This document shows positions 1-9,715 of a DNA stretch of 64,000 nt, one piece after another; the first letter of the stretch is position 1, and each line of letters starts with the position of its first letter. The notes under the pieces are model-generated. The model saw nothing but the letters and a program-made list of their open reading frames with translations. It did not search any database and had not been told where the DNA came from. This DNA is from Lunularia cruciata. Taxonomy: Eukaryota; Streptophyta; Marchantiopsida; Lunulariales; Lunulariaceae. A program made the translations under genes and the position numbers. The stretch covers positions 61,766,333-61,830,332 of the forward strand of contig OX419756.1 of NCBI GenBank assembly GCA_948567375.1, written 5' to 3'.

Positions 1-263
1 CTTCTAGAAGCTTCTAACTAGTTTAGCTTGCATGCCAAGTAGGTGGTTCCTAAAAAGCTTCTTGAGAAGCTTCCCAGTTAACTTGGCTTGCACTCCAAGA
101 AAGCACTCAAGGAAGCTTCTTGAGAAGCTTTTCAAGAGCCTTGTATGCTCTTTATATATACCAAAGCCAAAGCTCATGCTAGGCATCCAAAGTTTCCCAC
201 ACTCAAGTATCCCAATGTGATCTTCCATTCTCCTATTTCTCTCCTTGGTCTTGGTCTTTTTCA
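1..263 (+). mobile_element. RLG-A LTR, 3' part
   Basis: Downstream part of an RLG-A chromovirus LTR, ending in a TTTTCA-type terminus at about 263. It contains the family's repeated AAGCTTC blocks, including a three-unit heat-shock-element pattern (TTC-TA-GAA-GC-TTC) at 2-14, then a TATATATA stretch near 152. The left end lies outside the window. Bases 1-291 match 63,710-64,000 with no gap and 7 differences counted by eye. Confidence 0.85.
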
Positions 264-1110
264 TGCATCCTTTTATTCTATTGTTATGTTTAATGAGTTC
301 TCCTCCTTCTTTGGACTTTTAAAATGATTCTTAAAGTGACCAAGATTATTGCAATTCCAACACATAATTACTTTACATACTTCCTTGCAACTTGTTGATT
401 CACTTCTCTTCCAATGCATAATTTCTTTACATTCTTCCTTGCAACCGTTGATTTTCTTCTCTTCCTTGACTATGAACTCATGGAAGATATTTTCTTGTAC
501 TCTCAACAAATAGTACCACATTTGAAAATTCTGAAAAATATGTCTATAGATATCTTTATTGAGAATCAAGTCTCATATACTATCAAACTTGAGATCACTT
601 GATCCTAATAAATTATTCATTATTGTGGCTAGTTCTTGCTGACTATCAGATAATGAAGATAATAGCAGCAATGCTTAAACTTCATCATCAAAATTGATCT
701 TCATAGATTGGATTCTTGAAGTGATTGACTTGAAATCATTCAAGTAATCTTGAACTGATGCACCTTCTTTCATCCTTATGTTGATTAATTAGCAAATCAA
801 GTATATCTTGTTTAAGGCTGAAGGTCTCTTATACATATTTTATAATATCTTAATCAACCCATGAGTGGTCTTCTCATGGACAAGGTTGTATGCACATTTC
901 TTTCCAATTTCAATCTGACCATGCCCAAGGCTTATCAATCTAGGAGCTTCCAATCAATTTTTTCCATCTTTTTTGGCTTTTCTACCTCAAGAGGTAGGTG
1001 TGGCCTCTTCATATATTCTCAATTTGTATCTTCCAAAATCCTTACCATTGAACACATCAATTTTGACTTTTCTATCTTCTACCATCTTTCTCCTTGCTCT
1101 CCAAAACCAA
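264..1110 (-). pseudogene. Ty1/copia gag remnant
   Basis: Decayed capsid gene of a Ty1/copia element, read right to left. Minus-strand translation gives, in order, an FNGKDFGRYKLRI-like start near 1,060, the UBN2-type gag core (KLLDR, LSMRRPLMGLL-like, NKIYLI, KEGASVQDYLNDFKS) and an LLLSSLSDSQQELATI-like block near 640-690. A zinc knuckle CWNCNNLGHF near 320-360 lacks its last cysteine. Several stops and frameshifts interrupt it, so it cannot be expressed whole. Its own LTR and primer site lie immediately upstream (to the right). Protease and pol are absent; the left side joins an RLG-A LTR end. Confidence 0.8.
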
Positions 1111-1420
1111 TGCTCAAATACCACTTGTTGTGAGAAATCAAATTGGATTGAGAGAACAATTAATAAGATTTTAGCTATTCTATGAGCAAAAAATCATTCA
1201 TCAATCTAGTAAGGAGAAGCATGCATAGAATTTACACAAATTTTACTTTAGCATCTTCTACCATTTTTCCACTCTCTCTCCAAAACAAACACTCTAATAC
1301 CACTTGTTTTGAGAAATCAAATTGGATTGAGAATGAAATACAAGTCTGGCTATTCTATGAGAAAAAAATCATTCATCAATCTAGTAAGGAGAAGCATGCA
1401 TAGAAATTGCATAAATTTCA
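1077..1420. repeat. Tandem duplication across LTR/primer-site junction
   Basis: Two imperfect copies, about 1,077-1,245 and 1,257-1,420, offset by 180 bp. Each carries the CTACCATCTTTC-like gag edge, the primer-site relic, the LTR terminus and the first ~95 bp of LTR. The gag-LTR junction is therefore present twice in a row, which a single insertion cannot produce. Confidence 0.75.
1111..1124 (-). other. Copia primer-binding site relic
   Basis: On the minus strand this reads GTGGTATTTGAGCA. It is close to TGGTATCAGAGC, the sequence complementary to the 3' end of initiator tRNA-Met used by most plant copia elements. It sits between the LTR edge at about 1,126 and the gag remnant, as expected. 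Confidence 0.7.
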
Positions 1421-1585
1421 TGGGGTTTGGCCAACATCTGCCTATGTCCATGAATGAATAGGATTTCATTCATTCAAGAAGTGTGAAAAATCTCAACTAA
1501 ACTCCAACTCTACAATGTTTATATACACTTGCACTTTTCATCCTTATCTAGTTTTGGAATGTGTGGTGCCAATTGGTCTTGCATC
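1126..1585 (-). mobile_element. Copia 5' LTR, partial
   Basis: The end of the copia LTR next to the gag remnant, minus orientation. It matches the fuller copies at 34,997-35,838 and 49,764-50,555, sharing the AAATCAAATTGGATTGA start and the CTAGTAAGGAGAA and TTTTGGAATGTGTGGTGCC segments. The distal part of the LTR is missing; the sequence folds back on itself at about 1,590. Confidence 0.75.
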
Positions 1586-1741
1586 TAGATTGGTATCTTA
1601 TCATGTTTTGGAATGTGTGGTGCAAATTAATCAATTGGTGGTGCAAGACCAATTGGCACCACACATTCCCAAACTAGATAAGAGATGACAAGTGCAAGTG
1701 TATATAAATATTGTAGAGTTGGTGTTTAGTTGAGATTTTTC
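1485..1741. repeat. Inverted repeat of copia LTR sequence
   Basis: Arms at about 1,485-1,585 and 1,639-1,741 are reverse complements with a handful of mismatches, separated by ~53 bp. Both arms are the copia LTR segment containing TTTTGGAATGTGTGGTGCC and TATATACACTTG. The spacer holds a further direct copy of GTTTTGGAATGTGTGGTGC. Confidence 0.85.
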
Positions 1742-1744
1742 TTA

Positions 1745-2281
1745 GCTTCAAGTCACCTAGATAGAGCGGCAAAACTAAGGTGGCAATTCTAGGCAGAGCA
1801 AACTCAATGAAAATTTGTTGCTCAAATTTTAACATGAGAACACTTCAAGAGTGTGGTCATTGTGCAAATCCAAGCTATGAAGGATGCATGTGGTATGGGA
1901 GACCGATTGGTAGAATTGATAGATCAATTCAATGAGAACTTACATTTCTTAATTCCAAGACACCATGATGTTGATTCCAAACATACAAGAAGGTGAAGCT
2001 TTGGATTGGTTTGTAAGAGGTTCAAAATTAGCAAAAAATTGGATACAACCATGTGCAAACCTAAACATCTCAAAGAACCCATGCAAATGAGTCCTTTGTT
2101 ATTATAAATTGGTCTTGACCTAGACCTTCACAAAACTTGTAAACACACCAAGCATGGATCGATGAGCCAACACAATGGAGATTGATGCAATAGAGACCAA
2201 TAGAGACCACTTGGCATGGCAAACCAACAATGGTTATGATAAAATCATGGTTGCTTTTATTGTTGTCGAATTTGTTTTAAG
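1745..2281 (+). pseudogene. RLG-A gag fragment
   Basis: Fragment of a chromovirus gag reading frame on the plus strand. It aligns with the better copy at 13,920-14,480: the tract from a LDGVAKLWW-like region, through an EGEALDWFVRGSK motif near 1,990-2,020, to a glutamine-poor linker and the start of the zinc knuckle (GCFYCC-like, near 2,250). Stops interrupt it throughout. It is bounded on the left by the copia inverted repeat and on the right by a copia LTR that begins at 2,282 inside the knuckle region. Confidence 0.7.
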
Positions 2282-2772
2282 TGTGGAGTTTGATTAATTA
2301 TGGAAATGCTTTACAAAACAAATATCCTACATGAATGTTGAAGAGTCAATAATAGACAAATCTTTGATAGGACTGTAGAAGTGTAAGCACGGGATAGATC
2401 TTCAAATTACAATATTCAATATATGGAATGCAAAAAAAGATAGTTCAGATCATGACCGATTTCTCTATGAATACAAATGTATATGAGATATGCCTTATCT
2501 TGTTGGAAATGTCTTCTCAAGGGCTTTCCATAGACATCAAGATCATAGAAAAGATCTTGAAATTTGGTGTAATATCTAAGGGGATTGTGGGAGCTGTAGG
2601 ATTGCATGTGGGATCAGCTATGGGACTTGCAATGGCTCCCATGGGATTCTACTATGGGGTATCAAGATTCCACTATGAAAATAGCTCTTGTGGAAATGTA
2701 TCCTATAGGAAGTTGTGGGAATGGTCCCACTTGCAAAACTTTGTGAGGTGACATGTATCAATTGGTACCAAA
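2282..2772 (+). mobile_element. Copia LTR, 5' part
   Basis: Starts TGTGGAGTTTGATTAAT, the terminus of the copia LTR seen in reverse at 35,838 and 50,555, and follows it to the GACATGTATCA segment. It carries a run of degenerate ~25-bp units rich in ATGGGA and CTAC, near 2,575-2,690, also present in the other copies. The LTR then turns back as a hairpin. Confidence 0.8.
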
Positions 2773-2928
2773 CAATCTATGCAAAACCAATTGGAATGGA
2801 ACAAAAAATCTATGCAAGATGCATCAAACAATTGCATGTATCAATTTGGTACTAATTGATACATGTCACCTCACAAAGTTTTGCAAGTGGGACCATTCCC
2901 ACAACTTCCTATAGGATACATTTCCACA
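2689..2928. repeat. Near-perfect 84-bp inverted repeat
   Basis: Arms 2,689-2,772 and 2,845-2,928 are reverse complements with a single mismatch that I can find; the loop is 72 bp. The arm sequence is copia LTR (TTGTGGGAATGG and CTTTGTGAGGTGACATG). It lies between a copia LTR and an RLG-C fragment. Confidence 0.9.
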
Positions 2929-4015
2929 TGATGCAGGGAAGGAGTTTGTGGTGGCCTATGCTAGTCGCTCCAACAATTCAGTGGACGCAAAGTATAGTTC
3001 ATATAAGGGAGAGTGCTTTGCAACAATATGGGCAATAGAACATTTCCAATGTTACCTATTTGGTAACCCCTTCACTCTCATCATTGATCATCAGCCACTG
3101 AAGTGGTTGATGGACTTTGACAAGCTTTCAAGGAAGCTTGCACGGTGGGCTTTGATTTTACAAGAGTATGATTTCATGGTTATTCACAAACCTAGAGTGG
3201 TGACCATGATACAAATGGGTTGAGTAGAAACTCATGTCTCAGCTAGTAAGACCAGATCCAAGAGATAGATGAGGAGATGGTGAGACAGATGAGGAGATGG
3301 TGCAAGGTTGGCATGCATCTGCCTTTCTTTATATATTTTTTGAGGCTTTGTTGGTATCTCTCTCATCGCATACAGTAGGAGTTCTTGAGGTCACAGATCC
3401 AAAGAGTGGAGATAGTGGTACAGTTCAACAAGACATTCATGATGGTGTCTTAGTGGTAGACTATCTTTGCACTAGTGTTGTGGGTGGCACAGTTGGTGCC
3501 AAGGAGAGAGACAATGTTCTTAAGCAAGCTATGCAGTTCAGATTGGAGGGCAGACACCTTCTTTGTGTATGGGAGGATGGTAGAGAGAGAGTAGTACCAC
3601 TTCCATCTCAGAGGCCATAGTTGGTCTGTCATGCTCATGAGAAGCTAGGTCATTTTGGAGTAAAGCATACATATATCTTGCTCTATAGTCATTATTGGTG
3701 GCACGGTATGTAGACCAACGTATAATATTTTGTTGTGAGATGTGTGGTTTGTGACCAAGTTAGAGCATCATTTAATGCTCCTATGCCACAATTACACCCA
3801 TTACCTATCATGGGGTTGGGAGATTGCTAGATTTTGGACTTTGTTGGACCTTTATCATTGATTGTGAGACATCATCGATATGTTTTGGTGATGGTGGAGT
3901 ACTTCTCCAAGTGGATTGAGTTTGAGTGGCACTTCCTAGAGAGTCTAGTGAAGGGACAACTTACTTGTTCTTGGATTGAGTTCTTAGTCATTTTGGTGCA
4001 CTAGTTGAGATTTTG
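2929..4015 (+). pseudogene. RLG-C RNase H and integrase remnant
   Basis: Plus-strand Ty3/gypsy pol fragment. 2,930-3,220 gives RNase H sequence (VAYASRSNN, KGECFATIWAIEHFQCYLFG, DHQPLKWLMD, RKLARWALILQEYDF). A frameshift then leads to the expected NGLSRN motif near 3,215. After a weak spacer, 3,500-3,780 gives the integrase zinc finger (HAHEKLGHFGVKHT...CVVCDQVRASF). 3,830-4,010 gives the start of the catalytic core (LDFVGPLSL, HHRYVLVMVEYFSKWIE, FGALVEIL). It stops just before the second catalytic aspartate, where an RLG-A LTR begins. Several stops show it is dead. Related pieces are at 52,520-53,420 and, for reverse transcriptase, at 62,560-63,115. Confidence 0.8.
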
Positions 4016-4441
4016 TGTAAAAGACCGTGATCGAGGAGAGAAATAGGAGAATGGAAGCTCACATTGGGACACTTGAATGATGGAAAACTCTGAATGCCTA
4101 GCATGAGCTTTGGCTCTTGTATTTATAGGGATCATACAAGGCTCTTGCAAAGCTTCTTAAGAAGCTTCCTTGAACCGTTGTCTTGGAGTGCAAGCTAAGT
4201 TAATTAAGAAGCTTCTCATGAAGCTTCCTTCTAGAAGTTGCTTACTTGGCATGCAAGCTAAGCTAGTTGGAACCTTCTGGAAGCTTCCTTCTAGTAGCTA
4301 CTTACTTGAGGTGCAAGCTAAGCTAGCTAGGAAGCCTCCCAAGAAGCTTCTTAGATACTTTTGGAATATTCCAGGCTAATTTGTCTTATTTTCTACTTTG
4401 TTAGCCCTACTAAATTTGATACTAAAATCTATATTGTTACA
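4016..4441 (-). mobile_element. RLG-A 3' LTR
   Basis: Complete 426-bp LTR, TGTAAAAG...TTGTTACA on the plus strand, so minus-oriented with respect to transcription. It directly follows the end of the minus-strand pol frame at 4,442. It contains several GAAGCTTC inverted units upstream of the TATA-like TATTTATA (near 4,120). Confidence 0.85.
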
Positions 4442-6615
4442 TATTCTCCCACCACTAGTTGGTGACATCCTTGCCGCCATTGAAGCTTCAAACTCCTAGA
4501 TGGCCATTTGTGCATTCTGGAGGTGAGAAAGAGGTTCCCATGTGGCATCATGAAGGAGGTACTCTTTCCAAAGGACCTTGTATTCTGTATGTTGTTGGCA
4601 TCCTTGTGTGAATGTGGCAACGTGAAAGGTATGATTAACTTTGCACTCCTCATGATCATTGATAGGGATGGGAAGAGGAGGAGATTAGACACAAGAAGAA
4701 AAAGAAGATGGATTAAGAACAAAGGGTTTCAACTTGAAAATGTGAAAGATAGGGTGGATGCGCATATGACAAGGTAAGGCAAGTTGATAAGCAATAGGAG
4801 AGATGATTTGTGACCTCAAAGGGTCCTATCCAATTAGGGGCAAGTTTACAAACTAGGGTATCAAGTGGGAGGGGTAGGTTACTAGAGGATAGCATGACTT
4901 TATCACCGACTTCAAAGGTGAGATCATGATGATAATGGTCTGCATATTGTTTTTGACAATTTTGAGCAACAAGGAGGTGAGATTTGGCTTGTTGGAGGGA
5001 TTGGGATATAGTGGTCAAGAAGGTTGAAGTATGAGGGACCTGAGATGGAGGAGTAGTAAGAAGAGAATCAGGAACAAGCGGAATTGGCCAAAATTGAGAA
5101 AGAAGGGAGAAAATCCGGTGCTTGCATGTTTGGAATTATTGTAGGCAAATTTTGCAATTGTAAGACATTCATCCCAATTGGTATGGTGTACATTGACAAA
5201 GGCATGAAACATATCCTCCAAGTTACAATTTGTACTTTTGGTTTGTCCATCAGTTTGAGGATGATAGGCCGTGGACAAAGCAAGCTTGGTGATGCGTATT
5301 TAGAAGAGTGCTTGCCAAAACTTCCGTGAATCATGGATCATGGTCGGAGATGAGTACACGTGGCATCCCATGATGCTTGAAGACATTGTTGAAGTAGATT
5401 TGTGCTAAGGTTGGAGCATCCATGGTATCAAAGGTTGGTGCCAAGTGGATATTTTATTTAAGCTTATCCACAATACCATGATTGTTGTGTGTCCTTGCTT
5501 TGCGTGGGGTAAGGATGTGCTTAGAATTAAGCTCACGTATTCCTATCAAGTAGATGGAATGAGGAGTGGTTGAAGGAGTCTACTCGTCTTTTGGTTGATG
5601 GCCTTGTTACGTTGGCAGCTCCCACACAATCAAACAAACTCTCAAACATCTCATGTCATGTTGGGCTACCACATTGGCGTTGGAGAGTACCCAAGGTCTT
5701 ATCCACACCCATGTGCCCAACTATCGGTAAATCATGGGCTTCTTGAAGGTGTACAAGTTGGAGATCACCTTTGGCTAGAACATAGATCCGGTCCTCATGG
5801 AATAGGAGGCCTTCCTTGAAGGAGAAGGTGTTGTACTCCTTGTCACTTGTTGTAAGACAACCATTTACTACTAGGAAGAAGGGATCTTGTTGTAGAGCTG
5901 ACAAAAACTTGTTTTGGGCCTTGGAGTCAATTGATATCATTGTAATTGCTACCGTGATGAGAGGAAGAGACTTCAAATCAGGTCACCATGATCGAGCATC
6001 AGGGATGACTTGGAACCGACTTGGTTTGTACTCAAGTTTGATGTCAAACAATTGCAGTTGTTCCTCCCATTGACAATGTTGACTACATGTATTCCAAGTG
6101 TAAGGTCTACAATAATGGTTTGTGATCAGTTTGCATGAGCACTTGTTTCCCTCAAGAGATAATGCCTCCATACTTTGGTGGCATATACCATAGCAAGTTG
6201 TTCTTAGTTTTGAGCAGAGTAATTTCTTTCAGCCATATTTAGTCAACAAGACACAAAGGCAGTAGGATGTAGTCCATCTGGGAATCCCTATTGTAACACG
6301 GCTCCAATTGCAAATTTAGAAGCATCAAAATCAACCACACATGGTAGTTGAGGATCATACGGTTGAAGGATGGGTTTTGAAGACACCATATGTTTCAACT
6401 TCTGGAATGCTTCTTTGTGCTTGGTGGTCTATTGGAAGCTTGAGCTCTTCCCCAAGAGGTCAATCAATGGTGCAGTCACATGAGCATAATAATGAATGAA
6501 CCGTCGGTAAAAACTGGCCAATCCATGAAATGCTCATACTTTTATAGCATCCTTTGAAGTAGGCCAATCAGTAATGGCCTTGATTTTTTTCCTCTTCCAT
6601 CTTGATTTTCTCTAG
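4442..6615 (-). pseudogene. RLG-A chromovirus pol remnant
   Basis: Decayed minus-strand pol, read from 6,615 downward. In order: the reverse transcriptase thumb region (AITDWPTSKDA, FHGLASFYRRFIHYY) near 6,480-6,590; RNase H (FDASKFAIGAV, NMAERNYSA) near 6,200-6,350; the integrase zinc finger start (EAHDLPIVGHMGVDKTLGTL) near 5,690-5,760; a core with HHGMPRVLISDHDP near 5,330-5,390 and STAYHPQTDGQT near 5,250; a GPFEVT-type C-terminal domain near 4,780-4,830; and a broken chromodomain near 4,470-4,640. Many frameshifts and stops. Gag, protease and the reverse transcriptase palm are missing: the sequence meets the oppositely oriented RLG-A2 at ~6,615. Confidence 0.85.
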
Positions 6616-6619
6616 GCCA

Positions 6620-6891
6620 AGGAGAACAACGCCATTCTTACAATTGTGGCCGTACTGGGCACATATCTACCAATTGTTGCACTTGTTTTCCTAGAGGCAC
6701 TCGGACTTCGTACACAAGCGATCTTTGAATAACATGGAGAGGTACATTTAAGAGGAGGAGGTGGAAATCACTTTGGAAAACAAAGATCACTAGTAAAGGT
6801 ACCTTGCGGTCTTACTGGCTCAATAAGGAAGCATAGAAGCGAGGGAAGGAAGAAGAATAATGCACAAAGATCCTGAAAGGCAACCTCACAA
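6620..6891 (+). pseudogene. RLG-A2 gag C-terminus with zinc knuckle
   Basis: The plus strand encodes SYNCGRTGHISTNC near 6,635-6,676, a retroviral zinc knuckle whose first cysteine has become serine; the other metal ligands remain. Downstream is the linker toward protease. The equivalent tract at 18,916-19,150 starts inside the same knuckle. The rest of gag and the 5' LTR are absent. Confidence 0.65.
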
Positions 6892-7499
6892 TTGATTATC
6901 GTGAATGGAATCCTAGAAGGTAATCAAGTGAGAGTATTAATAGATCTGGGAGCAACAGAGAATTTCTTGTCTTGCTCTATTGCAATAAGATTGAGAACGG
7001 ATCTAGAGAGAGATGGAAGTGAAGAAGTAGAGTTACCAAATGTGCAAACAAAGAGGATTGAATCATTACCTAGATGAGTAACCCTCTCTGTAGGAGAATA
7101 TCAGGAAGCAATTGAGTGGCGAGTGATACAGTTAGCTCGTTATGATGCAATTTTAGGCATGCCATGGATGGAGCAGTACAACCCTATGGTGGATTGGAGG
7201 AAGAAAGTAGTGAGAACCCACCAATGGTCAATCATTGGGGTTAAAGAAAAATCACACAGGCAGAAACCGCCTCTATATGTTGTAGGGACGGCAACTGTCT
7301 GTAAGACCGATAGATGTTTTATGGGTCTAATAAGAGAAGTCCAAAGTGCACAACTTGATGGAAAAATTCCTAAGAAATTGAAGGATGTGGTGGATGAGTT
7401 TCAAGATGTCTTTCCCAATGATCTACCCTCAGGATTACCACCAAAAAGGCGAGTAGATCACAAAATAGAGACACTCCCGGGGAAGACACCTCCTTGTAA
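6892..7499 (+). pseudogene. RLG-A2 protease and linker
   Basis: One reading frame, broken by a single TGA at 7,075-7,077 (an arginine CGA in the ancestor would need one C-to-T change). The protease active site appears as VLIDLGATENF near 6,930-6,965, against the usual D-S/T-G-A, so the second position is altered. It is followed by the gypsy-typical GMPWMEQYNP at 7,159-7,188 and the pre-RT linker (DVVDEFQDVFPNDLPSGLPP). A frameshift near 7,500 separates it from the reverse transcriptase. A related but more decayed copy is at 19,150-19,810. Confidence 0.85.
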
Positions 7500-8263
7500 A
7501 ACCCCCATATCGCCTATCACCTCATGAGTTGGAGGAGTGTAAGACTCAAATTGAGGAGATGCTACAGAAAGGGTTCATCCAACCTAGCGTATCACCATAT
7601 GGGGCCCTATCTTGTTTGTGAAGAAGAAGGATGGTACAATGCGCATGTGCATTGACTATCGGGGTCAAATCAGCAAACGGTGAAGAACAAATACCCCTTA
7701 CCTCGCATGGATGACCTATTTGATCAACTCCATGGAGCGAGATACTTCACCAAACTAGACTTGTAGAGTGGTTACAATCAAATCCAAATTGCAGAGGAGG
7801 ATGTGTACAAAACTGCCTTTCAAACCAGGTATGGCCACTTTGAGTATCTTGTGATGCCTTTTGGCCTCACCAATGCACCTGCCACTTTCATGAGTCTAAT
7901 GAATGACATATTTTGTCCATATTTGGATAAGTATGTTATTGTCTTCTTGGATGATATCTTAGTATATAGTAGCACAATGACAGAACACAAACAACATCTA
8001 CGAGAGGTCCTCTAAATTCTAAGACAAAATTAGTTGTATGCCAAAATCTCAAAGTGTGAGTTTGGCAAGTCTGAAGTAGACTACTTAGGGGCATAGAGTA
8101 AGTGCAGAGGGCATTCAAGTATTGATAGATAAAATAGAGGTCATTCAAAAATGGAGTGCCCCCAAAGATCAGACTCAACTTAAGCGCTTCTTGGGGTTGA
8201 CGGGATTCTATCGTAGATTTGTCAAGGACTTCTCCAAGGTTGCACAACCTTTAACGGCACTAC
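7499..8263 (+). pseudogene. RLG-A2 reverse transcriptase
   Basis: Reverse transcriptase of the chromovirus, spread over at least three frames. Recognisable blocks: SPHELEECKTQIEEMLQKGF near 7,520-7,575; [15 protein letters not shown] near 7,612-7,660; [13 protein letters not shown] near 7,690-7,730; [13 protein letters not shown] near 7,855-7,895; and the catalytic FLDD at ~7,943-7,955, aspartates retained. Then FGKSEVDYLG near 8,060-8,090 and LKRFLGLTGFYRRFVKDF near 8,180-8,230. Frameshifts near 7,600, 7,665, 8,095 and 8,270 and stops at 7,764 and 8,013 make it non-functional. Confidence 0.85.
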
Positions 8264-9715
8264 TTGGCAAGGGGAAGAACACAAGAGTTGGCCTTTCAAG
8301 AATTGAAGACCGCTTTGCTACATGCACCAATTTTGAAGTGGTATGACCCAAAACATCCAATCACATTGGCTACAGATGCATCAGGCGTAGCAATAGGAGC
8401 AGTCCTACAACAAGAGTGGCATGATGGATGGCGACCAATTGCATATTTCTCTCAAAAGTTGTTACCGGCAGAGTGCAACTACCACACCACAGAACGAGAA
8501 GAGCTGGTCATCATTCTAGCAACCAAGCATTGGAAGCACTACCTGGGCGAGAAGGCATTTATAGTAGAGACAGACCACAAACATCTAGTCTACCTCAAGA
8601 TGCAAAAGGATCTATCTCGTCACCAAATTTGGTGGGCAAAGTGGCGACAACGCTTTAACATGACAATCACCTACGTGGAAGGTAAGAAGCAACTTGCAAA
8701 TGCATTCACCCGCATGCCAATGGCCAACAACTTGGTGGCAGAGGTTAAGATTAACCCTAAATTCTGGCAAGAGATTCTGGCTACTACAAAAACTAATCCA
8801 CAGATTGTAGAAGCACAGTCATCCAAAGGTGTCACCAGCACCCAAGGACTCACCTTTTGGGATGGCAGATTATGGATCCCAAATGTCCTAGAATTATACA
8901 CCACCATTCTAGCAAAATGTCATGATTCAGCCATGGCAGCTCATGTCGGAGTGGACAAGACCTTGGATGCAGTCAAGCGCCATTACTATTGGCCCAAGAT
9001 GAGCAAGGACGTGATGGACTATGTGCGTATCTGCCTACTTTGTCAACAGAACAAAGCTTCTAATCAAGCTCTTGCAGGGCTCCCTCAACCTCTCCCCACT
9101 CCTACCCAACGTTGGGAACAAGTGAGTATAGATCTCGTTTGTGAATTACCCAAGACCACCTCGGGGTATGACTCCATTGTGGTCTTTGTGGACCGGCTCA
9201 ACAAAATGATTCATGTACGCCCTACCACCAAGGAAGTGACTGCTCCACAACTAGCTCAATTATACTTAGATGCAGTCTTTGCTTACCATGGCTTGTCTAG
9301 AGTACTCATCACCAATAGAGGCACCCAATTCACTAGTTTGTTTTGGAGAACACTCTTTGGTTTCTTCAAAACCAAGTTAGGCATGTCTAGAGCTTACCAC
9401 CTACAAATAGATGGCCAAATAGAGCGGGCTAATTGCATGATTGAAGACATTTTATGCGGCTTCACCTTAGAAGAGCAAGAGAGGTGCGATACCCTACTCC
9501 CATTGGTGGAATTTTCTTACAACAATTCAGTGAATGCCTCCACCCAAGTCACTCCGTTCTTCCTCATGTATGGTGAGCATCCCTTCACACCTTCTAGCTT
9601 GATGAAGATACGTCCAATGGCTACCAAGGTCGATGCGGTCAACACATTTGTTTATAGAATCCAACAAGGTGTGGAGAGCGCCAAGCACAGATTACAAATT
9701 GCACAAAATCAATAG
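8264..9715 (+). pseudogene. RLG-A2 RNase H and integrase
   Basis: The longest open frame in the window (483 codons). RNase H: LATDASGVAIG near 8,370, TEREELVIILATKHWKHYL near 8,490-8,550, VETDHKHLVYL near 8,565, an intact-looking catalytic set. Integrase: zinc finger with H, H, C, C (AKCHDSAMAAHVGVDKTL...CLLCQQNK, 8,910-9,055). In the core, the first aspartate is in VSIDLVCELP (~9,127), but the second is asparagine in LITNRGTQF (~9,308), where the family has ISDRGTQF; the glutamate is kept in GQIERANCMIED (~9,415-9,450). Loss of the second acidic residue should abolish strand transfer. The frame ends at a TAG, with a TAA two codons on; the same frame then continues. Confidence 0.9.

Noticed and set aside
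32-327. Small ORFs in the LTR tail (also 13,200-13,632 and 63,741-63,929)
   Set aside because: They follow LTR sequence in all copies, lie in the R-U5/leader zone and show no protein-like conservation.
2428-2751. 107-codon ORF within the copia LTR
   Set aside because: The same LTR region in the copies at 35,400-35,600 and 50,100-50,300 has no open frame; the glycine/methionine pattern reflects the ~25-bp DNA repeats.
3297-3620. 107-codon ORF as a host gene
   Set aside because: It lies between the RNase H and integrase of RLG-C and ends in the integrase N-terminal region (RLEGRHLLCVWEDG), so it is pol linker.
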